From assembly GCF_012926615.1 (NCBI RefSeq), contig NZ_JABBNU010000011.1:124001-188000 (forward strand): a stretch of DNA of 64,000 bases. Reading direction: 5' to 3'. Position numbers and translations under genes: made by a program. The notes under the pieces were generated by a model. That model did not search any database and was not told the DNA's origin. It was given only the letters and a program-made list of their open reading frames with translations. The first letter of the stretch is position 1; each line of letters starts with the position of its first letter. Positions 1-7,517 of the stretch are shown here, one piece after another. Origin of the DNA: Marinigracilibium pacificum. GTDB taxonomy: Bacteria; Bacteroidota; Bacteroidia; Cytophagales; Cyclobacteriaceae.

Positions 1-162
1 ACAAAAGAAGAGTACAAGAAGTGGGCAAGTGAGCAAAAGACATGGGTAAATATGAATCAGGATTACTTTACCGAAGGTCAAGGTAAGAAATTCAATTTAC
101 CATCACTGGCTGATAAGAGTCAGGAGAAAGAAGAGAAATTATCTGTTAACGCAGCACTTTAA
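1..162 (+). CDS. ctaC: Cytochrome c oxidase subunit II, C-terminal end (partial)
   Basis: Frame 1 is open from the window edge to a TAA at 160-162 and encodes the last 53 residues of a protein. The tail holds a WASEQ...WVNMN segment and a charged hydrophilic end (Lys/Glu-rich, ...SVNAAL). It lies 17 bases before the subunit I gene, the place where subunit II sits in Bacteroidota oxidase clusters. The copper A site and membrane helices would lie upstream, outside the window, so the identification rests mostly on position. The tail itself is too short to prove the family. Confidence 0.7.
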   Translation, partial: TKEEYKKWASEQKTWVNMNQDYFTEGQGKKFNLPSLADKSQEKEEKLSVNAAL

Positions 163-179
163 GATTAAAATTAAAGACA

Positions 180-2060
180 ATGTCTGAAATTAAAACACAA
201 AACGTGCACATCGATTCTCATGAAGATCATCATGATGATCATGCACATCACGAAACGTTTATTTCAAAGTATATATTCACTACCGACCATAAAATGATCG
301 GTAAGCAATTCCTGATGACAGGTATTTTCTGGGCACTAATAGGTGGTGCACTTTCTCTGATATTCAGGATTCAGCTTGGTTTTCCGGAAGCGGATATCTC
401 ATGGTTAAGACCAATGCTTGGTGAATGGATCACTCCTGAAGGAAAGCTTGATCCGGAATTTTATCTTGCATTAGTTACAATGCACGGTACCATCATGGTA
501 TTCTTTGTATTGACAGCTGGTTTGAGTGGTACTTTCAGTAACTTCCTGATTCCACTTCAGATTGGTGCAAGAGATATGGCTAGTGGATTTATGAACATGT
601 TATCGTACTGGTTCTTCTTTGCATCTAGTGTGGTAATGTTTTCATCTTTATTTATAGAAACAGGTCCTGCAGCTGGTGGATGGGTAGTATATCCTCCATT
701 AAGTGCACTAGAGCAAGCTATTCCTGGATCTGGTTTAGGTATGACAATGTGGTTGGTTGCAATGGCTTTATTCATTGTTTCAACTCTATTAGGTGGTATC
801 AACTATATTACTACAGTAATCAACCTTAGAACTGAGGGTATGTCTTTCACTAGACTACCATTAACAATCTGGGCATTCTTTATTACTGCTGTAATTGGTT
901 TATTATCATTTCCGGTATTATTTGCTGCTGCATTATTGTTAATTTTTGACAGAAGCTTTGGTACTGCGTTCTATCTTTCAGATATCTATATTGCTGGTGA
1001 GGCTCTACCTCAACAAGGTGGATCTCCAGTATTATATCAGCATTTATTCTGGTTCCTAGGTCACCCTGAAGTATATATTGTTATTATGCCTGCATTTGGT
1101 ATTACTTCTGAAGTAATTTCTACAAATGCCAGAAAGCCAATATTTGGATACAGAGCAATGATTGGATCACTACTTGGTATTGCATTCTTGTCTTTCATTG
1201 TATGGGCGCACCACATGTTCGTTTCAGGAATGGATCCTTTCTTAGGAAGTGTATTTATGTTATTGACTCTAGTTATTGCGGTTCCATCAGCAGTAAAAGT
1301 TTTCAACTACCTGACTACTCTTTGGAAAGGTAACCTAGTATTTACTCCAGGTATGCTATTCTCAATTGGTTTAGTATCATTGTTTATTTCTGGTGGATTA
1401 ACAGGTATTTTCCTTGGTAACTCAGCTATTGATATTCAATTGCACGATACATATTTCGTAGTAGCTCACTTCCACCTTGTAATGGGTAGTGCAGCGTTCT
1501 TTGGAATGATGGCAGGTGTTTATCACTGGTTCCCTAAGATGTTCGGTAGAATGATAAATGCTAAACTTGGATACTTACATTTCTGGTTAACATTTGCTGG
1601 TGTGTATTTAGTATTCTTCCCAATGCACTACATTGGTATTGCCGGATTCCCTAGAAGGTATTACACATGGAGTTCTTTTGAAACTTTCAGTGGAACATTC
1701 CAGGATCTGAATGCATTTGTAACTATAGCAGCTATTATTACTTTCGTTGCCCAGTTTATATTCTTATTTAACTTCTTCTACAGCATATATAAAGGTAGAA
1801 GAGCACCTCAGAACCCTTGGCATTCTAATACTTTAGAGTGGACTACTCCAGTTGAGCCTGGTCATGGTAACTGGCCTGGAGCAATTCCTAAAGTATATCG
1901 TTGGCCTTATGATTACAGTAAGCCAGGTGCTGCTGAAGATTTCATTCCTCAGACAGTTCCTTATTCAGAGACTCCGGAATCTAATACAGATTACGAGAAT
2001 GAGCTTGCTGCATTAGAGAAAGTTAGTGGAATAGAAGAAGTTGGCGAGTCAAAAGAATAA
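180..2060 (+). CDS. ctaD: Cytochrome c oxidase subunit I (aa3-type, A-family)
   Basis: Catalytic subunit of the haem-copper terminal oxidase, which reduces O2 to water and pumps protons across the inner membrane. The 626 residues span about 12 membrane helices. Ligands are visible: His102 (haem a) in MHGT; His295 and Tyr299 in HPEVY (CuB ligand and the cross-linked tyrosine); His344-His345 (CuB) in WAHHM; His430 (haem a3) and His432 (haem a) in HFH. Glu297 in HPEVY marks an A1-type D-channel, and the GARDMA segment carries its entry aspartate. The N-terminus before the first helix is unusually His/Asp-rich (residues 9-26), a possible metal-binding tail. It follows ctaC by 17 bases and overlaps ctaA by 20. 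Family assignment is secure. Confidence 0.97.
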   Translation: MSEIKTQNVHIDSHEDHHDDHAHHETFISKYIFTTDHKMIGKQFLMTGIFWALIGGALSLIFRIQLGFPEADISWLRPMLGEWITPEGKLDPEFYLALVTMHGTIMVFFVLTAGLSGTFSNFLIPLQIGARDMASGFMNMLSYWFFFASSVVMFSSLFIETGPAAGGWVVYPPLSALEQAIPGSGLGMTMWLVAMALFIVSTLLGGINYITTVINLRTEGMSFTRLPLTIWAFFITAVIGLLSFPVLFAAALLLIFDRSFGTAFYLSDIYIAGEALPQQGGSPVLYQHLFWFLGHPEVYIVIMPAFGITSEVISTNARKPIFGYRAMIGSLLGIAFLSFIVWAHHMFVSGMDPFLGSVFMLLTLVIAVPSAVKVFNYLTTLWKGNLVFTPGMLFSIGLVSLFISGGLTGIFLGNSAIDIQLHDTYFVVAHFHLVMGSAAFFGMMAGVYHWFPKMFGRMINAKLGYLHFWLTFAGVYLVFFPMHYIGIAGFPRRYYTWSSFETFSGTFQDLNAFVTIAAIITFVAQFIFLFNFFYSIYKGRRAPQNPWHSNTLEWTTPVEPGHGNWPGAIPKVYRWPYDYSKPGAAEDFIPQTVPYSETPESNTDYENELAALEKVSGIEEVGESKE

Positions 2061-3111
2061 CTCGAGATACATTAATTTATTCAGAAAATGCGGTGTGCTC
2101 ACCGTATTTTCTGTTTATATACTCATTCTTGTCGGTGGTATCGTAAGATCAACTGGCGCTGGTATGGGATGCCCTGATTGGCCAAAATGCTTTGGCAATT
2201 GGGTCCCGCCAACATCAGAATCACAGCTCCCCGAGAATTATGAGCAATATTATACTCAAAAGAGGGTAGAAAAGAATCAAAAGCTTGCTGGTTATTTAAA
2301 TACTCTTGGATTTACCTCATTAGCTGAGAAAATTACAAATGATCCGCTAGTATTAGAAGAACAACCATTTAATGCAACCAAAACCTGGATTGAATATGTA
2401 AACAGGTTGGTAGGTGTAGTGATAGGTCTCTTTATTTTTGCAACTTTGGTGTTTTCAATTCCATTTGCATTTCAAAATAAAATATCCTATTTCATGCTTG
2501 CTTTGTTAGCATTTGTTTTGGTTGGGATTGAAGGTTGGATAGGTAGTGTGGTAGTATCTACAAACTTGCTGCCATGGATGATAACCTTGCATATGATTCT
2601 TGCTTTATTTATTGTTTTGATCCTTGAAAAATTAATTTTTAAGGTGATAAATCATCAGGAAGTTGATTCTAATGGTACTGTCAAGGTGATATTATGGGTC
2701 GGTCTTGTTTTATCTTTATTACAAATTATACTTGGTACACAAGTTAGGGAAAGTATAGATGAGATTGCATTAGCCTTGGGAGGAGATCAAAGAGATCTGT
2801 GGATTGGAGAGCTCGGAATGGGCTTTTATATTCACCGCACTTTCTCTTTATTAATCTTTGCTGTTCATGCTTATGTTGCCTGGATATGCTATAAGATGGG
2901 TAAGACTTCTGGTGAATTCTGGAAATGGTTAAAGTGGATATTAATCATAATAGCAATTGAAATTGTTTCCGGTGCAATCATGGCTTATTTCGCTATTCCT
3001 GCGGTTTTACAGCCAGTACATTTATTTTGTGCTGCTATAATGTTTGGAATACAGTATTGGGTCATTTTATTAATTTCAAATAAGAAAAAAGTTTCAGCTG
3101 TTAATGAATAA
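2041..3111 (+). CDS. ctaA: Haem A synthase (COX15/CtaA family)
   Basis: Oxidises the C8 methyl of haem O to give haem A for the oxidase. The 356 residues carry about eight membrane helices in two four-helix halves. Visible marks are GGIVRSTGAGMGCPDWPKC near residues 30-50, the family's first-loop signature, and histidines in TLHMI, YIHRT and QPVHL. The fourth expected haem-ligand histidine (B. subtilis His60, in EWSHR) is replaced by Asn121 in EYVNR. The start is a TTG inside the end of ctaD; the first in-frame ATG would remove the first helix, so an upstream non-ATG start is needed. The stop overlaps the ctaB start by 8 bases, suggesting translational coupling. Confidence 0.93.
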   Translation: MASQKNNSRYINLFRKCGVLTVFSVYILILVGGIVRSTGAGMGCPDWPKCFGNWVPPTSESQLPENYEQYYTQKRVEKNQKLAGYLNTLGFTSLAEKITNDPLVLEEQPFNATKTWIEYVNRLVGVVIGLFIFATLVFSIPFAFQNKISYFMLALLAFVLVGIEGWIGSVVVSTNLLPWMITLHMILALFIVLILEKLIFKVINHQEVDSNGTVKVILWVGLVLSLLQIILGTQVRESIDEIALALGGDQRDLWIGELGMGFYIHRTFSLLIFAVHAYVAWICYKMGKTSGEFWKWLKWILIIIAIEIVSGAIMAYFAIPAVLQPVHLFCAAIMFGIQYWVILLISNKKKVSAVNE

Positions 3112-3997
3112 GTCGGCAGAAATTATAAATACAAATACAACATCCGTGAGGTTAAGGGCTTTCTTTATGCTGCTTAAACCCAGGTTGTCGATGCTAGTTG
3201 CTTTCTCCTCTGCATTTGGTTATGTGCTGGCAGTAAATGGAGGGATTGATTGGTTTGTACTTAGTATGTTGTCATTTGGCGGTTTTCTAGTATCCGGTGC
3301 TTCAGTAATATTTAATCAGATTATTGAAAAGGATTTAGATGCCAAAATGAATCGTACTAAAAACAGACCATTACCTAGTGGCATACTTTCCAATAATGAA
3401 GCGATGATATTTGCTTTACTAGTTGGAGTTGTAGGATTGGTAATATTATTTATCTATACTAATCCTTTAACGGTTCTATTATCTTTCATTTCAATGTTAT
3501 TGTACAGTTTTGTTTATACTCCATTAAAAAGAGTAGGACCAATTGCTGTATTCGTTGGTGCGATACCAGGTGCTTTACCTCCATTAATTGGCTGGGTAGC
3601 ATTTTCTGGTGATATAACATTCGAGGCATTGGTAATATTTGGCATTCAGTTTATCTGGCAGTTTCCTCATTTTTGGGCAATTGCATGGGTAGCAGATGAT
3701 GATTACAGAAGAGCTGGCTTTAAATTATTACCAAACGGAGGTCGGAAAGATTTTAATTCAGCAGTGCAGATAATGACTTATACTCTCTTTTTACTTCCAC
3801 TGAGTTTATTACCAGCTAAATTTGGAATAACTGGAATAGATTCAGCAATAGTGGCAATAATTTGTGGAGTTTTATTTTTAGCTCAAACATTTAAATTGAT
3901 GATCGATAACAGTAGAAAATCGGCATTGAAGATTATGTTTGGATCATTTATTTATTTGCCGGTAGTGCAAATTGCATTTATGTTGGACAAAGTTTAG
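3104..3997 (+). CDS. ctaB: Protohaem IX farnesyltransferase (haem O synthase)
   Basis: UbiA-type prenyltransferase that adds a farnesyl group to haem B, making haem O, the substrate of CtaA. The 297 residues hold about nine membrane helices. The first Asp-rich prenyl-diphosphate/Mg site is visible as NQIIEKDLDAKMNRTKNRPL (about residues 72-91), followed by YTPLKR and a second loop at WVADDDYRRAG. The ATG lies inside the last codons of ctaA. The pairing with ctaA and location between oxidase subunits fit cofactor supply for the same enzyme. Confidence 0.95.
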   Translation: MNKSAEIINTNTTSVRLRAFFMLLKPRLSMLVAFSSAFGYVLAVNGGIDWFVLSMLSFGGFLVSGASVIFNQIIEKDLDAKMNRTKNRPLPSGILSNNEAMIFALLVGVVGLVILFIYTNPLTVLLSFISMLLYSFVYTPLKRVGPIAVFVGAIPGALPPLIGWVAFSGDITFEALVIFGIQFIWQFPHFWAIAWVADDDYRRAGFKLLPNGGRKDFNSAVQIMTYTLFLLPLSLLPAKFGITGIDSAIVAIICGVLFLAQTFKLMIDNSRKSALKIMFGSFIYLPVVQIAFMLDKV

Positions 3998-4020
3998 AGA
4001 TGGAGAAGGAGAGAGAGAAC

Positions 4021-4608
4021 ATGGAAAAAGAATTGAAAATAACGAGAGAATCAAAAAGTATACTCAATATGCACCCACAGAAGTTTGCAATGTGGTTGTT
4101 CTTATTGACAGTACTAATGATTTTCGCTGCTTACACTAGTGCATATATAGTTCGTAAAGGACAGGGGAACTGGATCCCATTTGAACTACCGGTTACCTTT
4201 TTGTATAGCACTGGTATTATAGTATTAAGTAGTGTTTTTATGCAGTTATCATATTTTGCAGCTGCAAAAAACAATGTTAATGGAGTGAGGCTGTATACGC
4301 TTTTAACTTTCATAGCAGGAGTTGTATTTTTAATGATGCAATGGACGGGTTATGGCAAGTTAATAGATATGAATCTTTACTTTTCGGATCCAAATAATGT
4401 AAGTGGATCATTCATTTATGTAATTACCGGAGTACATGCAGTTCACCTTATAAGTGCACTAATTGTTCTTCTAATTGTCCTGATAACCACTTTCAAAGTT
4501 GAAAATATCAAAGATAAACTTGTACGAATGGAAATTTGTACAACTTATTGGCACTTTTTAGGTGGACTTTGGGTTTATTTATATTTATTTTTGCAACTAA
4601 ATCAATAA
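4021..4608 (+). CDS. Haem-copper oxidase subunit III family protein (first copy)
   Basis: A short subunit III of the cytochrome oxidase, with about five membrane helices (195 residues from this start). Conserved features include KFAMWLFLL near the N-terminus, TGVHAVHLISAL, and the C-terminal TTYWHFLGGLWVYLYLFL, which is the usual YWHFVDxVW end of subunit III. An ATG at 4000, three bases after the ctaB stop, would add seven highly charged residues (MEKEREN). I prefer 4021 because AAGGAG lies nine bases upstream, a Shine-Dalgarno-like site rarely seen in this phylum. Bacteroidota clusters commonly have two subunit III genes; this is the shorter one. Confidence 0.88.
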   Translation: MEKELKITRESKSILNMHPQKFAMWLFLLTVLMIFAAYTSAYIVRKGQGNWIPFELPVTFLYSTGIIVLSSVFMQLSYFAAAKNNVNGVRLYTLLTFIAGVVFLMMQWTGYGKLIDMNLYFSDPNNVSGSFIYVITGVHAVHLISALIVLLIVLITTFKVENIKDKLVRMEICTTYWHFLGGLWVYLYLFLQLNQ

Positions 4609-4624
4609 TCTAAAATAAAGTTAG

Positions 4625-5380
4625 ATGGCTACAACAGCAACAATTAAGTCGCCTTCACAGAGCGTTTGGAACGGTGGAAATGCACCGATGAAGGCTAGTT
4701 ACGGTAAATTAATGATGTGGTTTTTTCTATTGTCAGATGCATTTACATTCTCGGCATTATTGATCACATATGGAGTAATTCGTTATAGTTACCCTCAATA
4801 CGACCCGTCGGTACATGGTGAGGTATTTAAATTTTCGACTGAATACTGGCCAATACCTGATTATGTTTTTGATGGTGTTCCTTTTCTTCATGGAGTTCAC
4901 GCACCATTAATATTTGTGTCGATAATGACTTTCATTTTAATCTTGTCATCTGTGACCATGGTACTTGCTGTTGAAGCCGGTCATAGAAATGATAGAAAGG
5001 ATGTAGAGAAATGGATGCTTTGGACTATCGTTGGAGGTTTAACTTTCCTTGGATGTCAGGCATGGGAGTGGGCTCACTTTATTACAGGTAAAGAAGAAGG
5101 TCTTGCCGGGGTTATTGAAGGAACTAAATTTTTTGGAGCGAACCTGATACAAAACCAATATGGACCACAAGGATTCGCTGATTTGTTCTTCTTTATTACA
5201 GGTTTCCACGGAACTCACGTATTTAGTGGTGTTGTTCTTAACTTCATTGTTTTTTATAATGTAGTAGTTGGAACTTATGATAAGAGAGGTCACTACGAAA
5301 TGGTGGAAAAAGTTGGTCTTTACTGGCACTTTGTAGACCTTGTATGGGTATTCGTATTTACCTTCTTTTACCTTATCTAA
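4625..5380 (+). CDS. ctaE: Cytochrome c oxidase subunit III (second copy)
   Basis: Membrane subunit that binds phospholipid and stabilises proton uptake by subunit I. The 251 residues contain about six to seven helices. Visible are KLMMWFFLLSDAFTFSALL, GCQAWEWAHFI, the family signature FFITGFHGTHVFSGV, and the end GLYWHFVDLVWVFVF. It starts 16 bases after the shorter subunit III gene. Compared with that neighbour it has the longer extramembrane loop around residues 55-85, typical of Bacteroidota ctaE. Confidence 0.95.
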   Translation: MATTATIKSPSQSVWNGGNAPMKASYGKLMMWFFLLSDAFTFSALLITYGVIRYSYPQYDPSVHGEVFKFSTEYWPIPDYVFDGVPFLHGVHAPLIFVSIMTFILILSSVTMVLAVEAGHRNDRKDVEKWMLWTIVGGLTFLGCQAWEWAHFITGKEEGLAGVIEGTKFFGANLIQNQYGPQGFADLFFFITGFHGTHVFSGVVLNFIVFYNVVVGTYDKRGHYEMVEKVGLYWHFVDLVWVFVFTFFYLI

Positions 5381-5407
5381 TTTTACAAAAGCAGAATTTA
5401 AAGAATC

Positions 5408-5779
5408 ATGGCTAATATACAGACAGAACACTCAACAACTATACAACCTAGAAGTAAGGAAACTGTTAATAAGATCCTTAAGGTAACATTGATACTTGCC
5501 GTTATTACATTAATTGAGGTAGGAGCATCTTATGTGCTAGGTAGAAGTTGGGTACTATATTCATTTTTTATTGGTTTAACATTAGTTAAAGCATTTTATA
5601 TTGTTTCTGAGTTCATGCACTTGAAGTATGAAGTGAAATCACTAATATGGGCAATTATGTTACCTTTACTATTTGTGATTTGGCTTTTAGTAGCTTTAAG
5701 AACCGAAAGTGCTGAGATCTTTAATGTTAAATTCTCTGATGAAACCAAAACCGAGGTTCCGGTAGAAACTCAAGAATAG
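5408..5779 (+). CDS. Prokaryotic cytochrome c oxidase subunit IV
   Basis: Small accessory subunit of the aa3 oxidase (123 residues). About 25 polar residues are followed by three hydrophobic helices: ILKVTLILAVITLIEVGASY, the segment containing YSFFIGLTLVKAFYIVSEFMHL, and LIWAIMLPLLFVIWLLVAL. The central KAFYIVSEFMHLKYE motif is typical of COX4_pro. The C-terminus is acidic and soluble. It lies 27 bases after ctaE and 11 before the Sco-like gene, clearly in the same operon. Confidence 0.88.
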   Translation: MANIQTEHSTTIQPRSKETVNKILKVTLILAVITLIEVGASYVLGRSWVLYSFFIGLTLVKAFYIVSEFMHLKYEVKSLIWAIMLPLLFVIWLLVALRTESAEIFNVKFSDETKTEVPVETQE

Positions 5780-5790
5780 TTATTCTATAT

Positions 5791-6345
5791 ATGAACAAAG
5801 CTTTCAAAGTCGGCATACTGCTTGTAATATTAGCTGTGCCGGCTTTTATTTTTGTATTTCTCCATAGTTTTGGAAGAAATTACTTTGATACAGATACATT
5901 TTACTCTGAAGGTGTCGATACTTTGCTTGTTGACTGTGAGGTAAAGCACCCAACTAAATACAGGGTAAATGATCCTACTTTTAGTTCTGATTCCATCAAT
6001 GTTTATTTGTTGAATTCTGATCCTGTAATTAACTCCAGTTTGACCTCATCATGGATTAGCTGGTTCGAAGCATTCGATGAATTACCAGTATCATTTAAGC
6101 AGGTTATTGTTGATGAAACTTGTAATCAGAATGAATATTCAATTGATAATATCTTGTGTTTATCTCAATCTCAAATTGATAAACTTTACTGTAATTTAAT
6201 TGTTAATAAAGAAGCAGTTACTGGTCCTTATGGCGTTCTAATCAACGAAGATAAAGTCATCAAAGGATATTTTAATTTATCTGAAAGTAAGGAGATAGAC
6301 AGGCTTTTTGCTGAAATTCAAATTTTACTAACTAATTATGAATAG
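5791..6345 (+). CDS. Sco1/SenC-like thioredoxin-fold protein lacking the copper cysteines
   Basis: This 184-residue protein occupies the slot where Bacteroidota oxidase clusters carry a Sco copper chaperone. It has an N-terminal membrane anchor (residues 7-27) and a globular domain. The end, GPYGVLINEDKVIKGYF followed by KEIDRLFAEIQILLTN, resembles the Sco C-terminus where the protein states its own redox loop and final helix. The Sco CxxxC motif is absent: the corresponding N-terminal part reads LLVDCEVKHPTKYRVND, with one cysteine. No clear His ligand in a Sco-type loop was found. Its relation to Sco is inferred from position and C-terminal pattern; the function may be structural or lost. 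The next gene overlaps by 8 bases. Confidence 0.6.
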   Translation: MNKAFKVGILLVILAVPAFIFVFLHSFGRNYFDTDTFYSEGVDTLLVDCEVKHPTKYRVNDPTFSSDSINVYLLNSDPVINSSLTSSWISWFEAFDELPVSFKQVIVDETCNQNEYSIDNILCLSQSQIDKLYCNLIVNKEAVTGPYGVLINEDKVIKGYFNLSESKEIDRLFAEIQILLTNYE

Positions 6346-6877
6346 TAGTTCGATAAATAAGCCTACTCAATGGTTTGTTGGAGTTGTATCAGTTGTTGTA
6401 CCATTATTGGTTGCATATTTATTATTTGCTGACCTTGGATTAGCCTCAGAACAAGGGTGGGTATATTCACTTCCAGGTCTTAACGCAGTTATTAATTCCG
6501 CTACAGCAATTTTATTGCTATTAGGGTTATATTTTATTAAAAAGGGTGATATTGTAAAACACAAGACCATGATGCTTGCTGCACTAGCATTAGGGGTTAT
6601 TTTTCTGGTATCCTATTTAATTTATCATTCTTCTGTTACTAGTACAGTTTTTGGTGGTGAAGGAGCAATCAAATATGTTTATTACTTTCTGTTAATATCA
6701 CATATCGTATTGTCTGTCGTTGAGGTGCCTTTGGTTTTGTTAGCTTTAATTTTCGCATTTACAAAACGTTATGACAAACATAAACGTATAGTAAGATGGG
6801 CATACCCTGTATGGTTATATGTTTCAGTTACAGGAGTCATAGTTTACCTTTTGATTAGCCCTTATTATAGTTTTTAA
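6338..6877 (+). CDS. DUF420 membrane protein (oxidase cluster)
   Basis: A 179-residue protein with five predicted membrane helices and a His-containing cytoplasmic loop (KGDIVKHKTMMLAALALG). Further histidines occur in LIYHSS, LLISHIVLS and RYDKHKRIVRW. The pattern HK...H...H...KHK is that of DUF420/CtaM-like proteins linked to haem-copper oxidases; B. subtilis CtaM is needed for caa3 oxidase maturation. It overlaps the Sco-like gene by 8 bases. A role in oxidase assembly is inferred from family and context. Confidence 0.85.
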   Translation: MNSSSINKPTQWFVGVVSVVVPLLVAYLLFADLGLASEQGWVYSLPGLNAVINSATAILLLLGLYFIKKGDIVKHKTMMLAALALGVIFLVSYLIYHSSVTSTVFGGEGAIKYVYYFLLISHIVLSVVEVPLVLLALIFAFTKRYDKHKRIVRWAYPVWLYVSVTGVIVYLLISPYYSF

Positions 6878-6888
6878 ATTCGATTCAA

Positions 6889-7137
6889 ATGAAGAAGTTA
6901 TTATTTTCTTTATTGATATTAATCTCAAACATTGCTCTGAATGCACAATGTGCAATGTGCGTAGCTACTCTTGAAACCAATGTTAGTGAGGATGGAGGAA
7001 GTTTAGCTTCGAGTTTAAATACTGGAATTTTATATCTGTTTTTAACTCCTTATGTAGCAATTGGGGTTATTGCATTTTTATGGTATCGAACAAGTAAACG
7101 AAATGCCCAAAACAAGCTTAACAGCAGCTATTCTTAA
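6889..7137 (+). CDS. Small membrane protein with an exported CxxC motif
   Basis: An 82-residue protein of unassigned function. It begins with a signal sequence (MKKLLFSLLILISNIALNAQ) and the predicted mature end carries CAMC at residues 20-25. A second hydrophobic helix (about residues 48-67) ends in WYRTSKRN, so the CxxC would face the periplasm and the tail the cytoplasm. It lies 11 bases after DUF420 and overlaps DUF983. The two cysteines next to an oxidase assembly cluster suggest a thiol or copper role, but this is inference only. Similar small proteins occur in other Bacteroidota clusters, to my knowledge without a defined function. Confidence 0.7.
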   Translation: MKKLLFSLLILISNIALNAQCAMCVATLETNVSEDGGSLASSLNTGILYLFLTPYVAIGVIAFLWYRTSKRNAQNKLNSSYS

Positions 7138-7498
7138 AGAAAAATGCCCTCGGTGTAGAAAGGGGCCATTATATTCTTATCCGTTTTATGTATTAACCAG
7201 GTTTACCAAAATGCATGATAAATGTTCATGCTGTGGACAATCATTTGAGGTTGAACCAGGTTTTTACTTTGGCGCAATGTATATAAGCTATGCATTTATT
7301 GTTGCATTGTTTGTAGCTACTTCATTAATATTAAGGGTGTTGTTTGATCCATCACTAATATACTATCTGATAACTTTGCCTATAGTGTCAGTGATTTTGA
7401 TGCCACTTATATTCAGATTTTCAAGAACTCTTTATCTTTACCTTGTTGGAGGTATAAAATATGATCCTGATCGTGTAATTCAGCACGAAAATTGCTAA
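7103..7498 (+). CDS. DUF983 zinc-ribbon membrane protein
   Basis: A 131-residue protein of the DUF983 family. An N-terminal zinc-ribbon is formed by CPRC (about residues 13-16) and CSCC (about residues 38-41), followed by the family block VEPGFYFGAMYISYAF and two membrane helices. The frame extends upstream to a TTG at 7061, but the ATG at 7103 leaves the usual short lead before CPRC. It overlaps the CxxC protein gene by 35 bases. DUF983 genes are often near cytochrome oxidase clusters; the molecular function is not known. Confidence 0.85.
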   Translation: MPKTSLTAAILKEKCPRCRKGPLYSYPFYVLTRFTKMHDKCSCCGQSFEVEPGFYFGAMYISYAFIVALFVATSLILRVLFDPSLIYYLITLPIVSVILMPLIFRFSRTLYLYLVGGIKYDPDRVIQHENC

Positions 7499-7515
7499 AC
7501 TGTATTTTAGTTTAG
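7495..7515. repeat. Short inverted repeat between DUF983 and the NtrY-like kinase
   Basis: CTAAACT (7495-7501) pairs with AGTTTAG (7509-7515), covering the DUF983 stop and ending two bases before the kinase ATG. No T-run follows, so it is not an ordinary terminator. Confidence 0.45.
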
Positions 7516-7517
7516 TA

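Noticed and set aside
5039-5431. 130-codon open frame on the minus strand
   Set aside because: Lies antisense to the subunit III and IV genes, carries no signal or family pattern, and the plus-strand proteins are clear.
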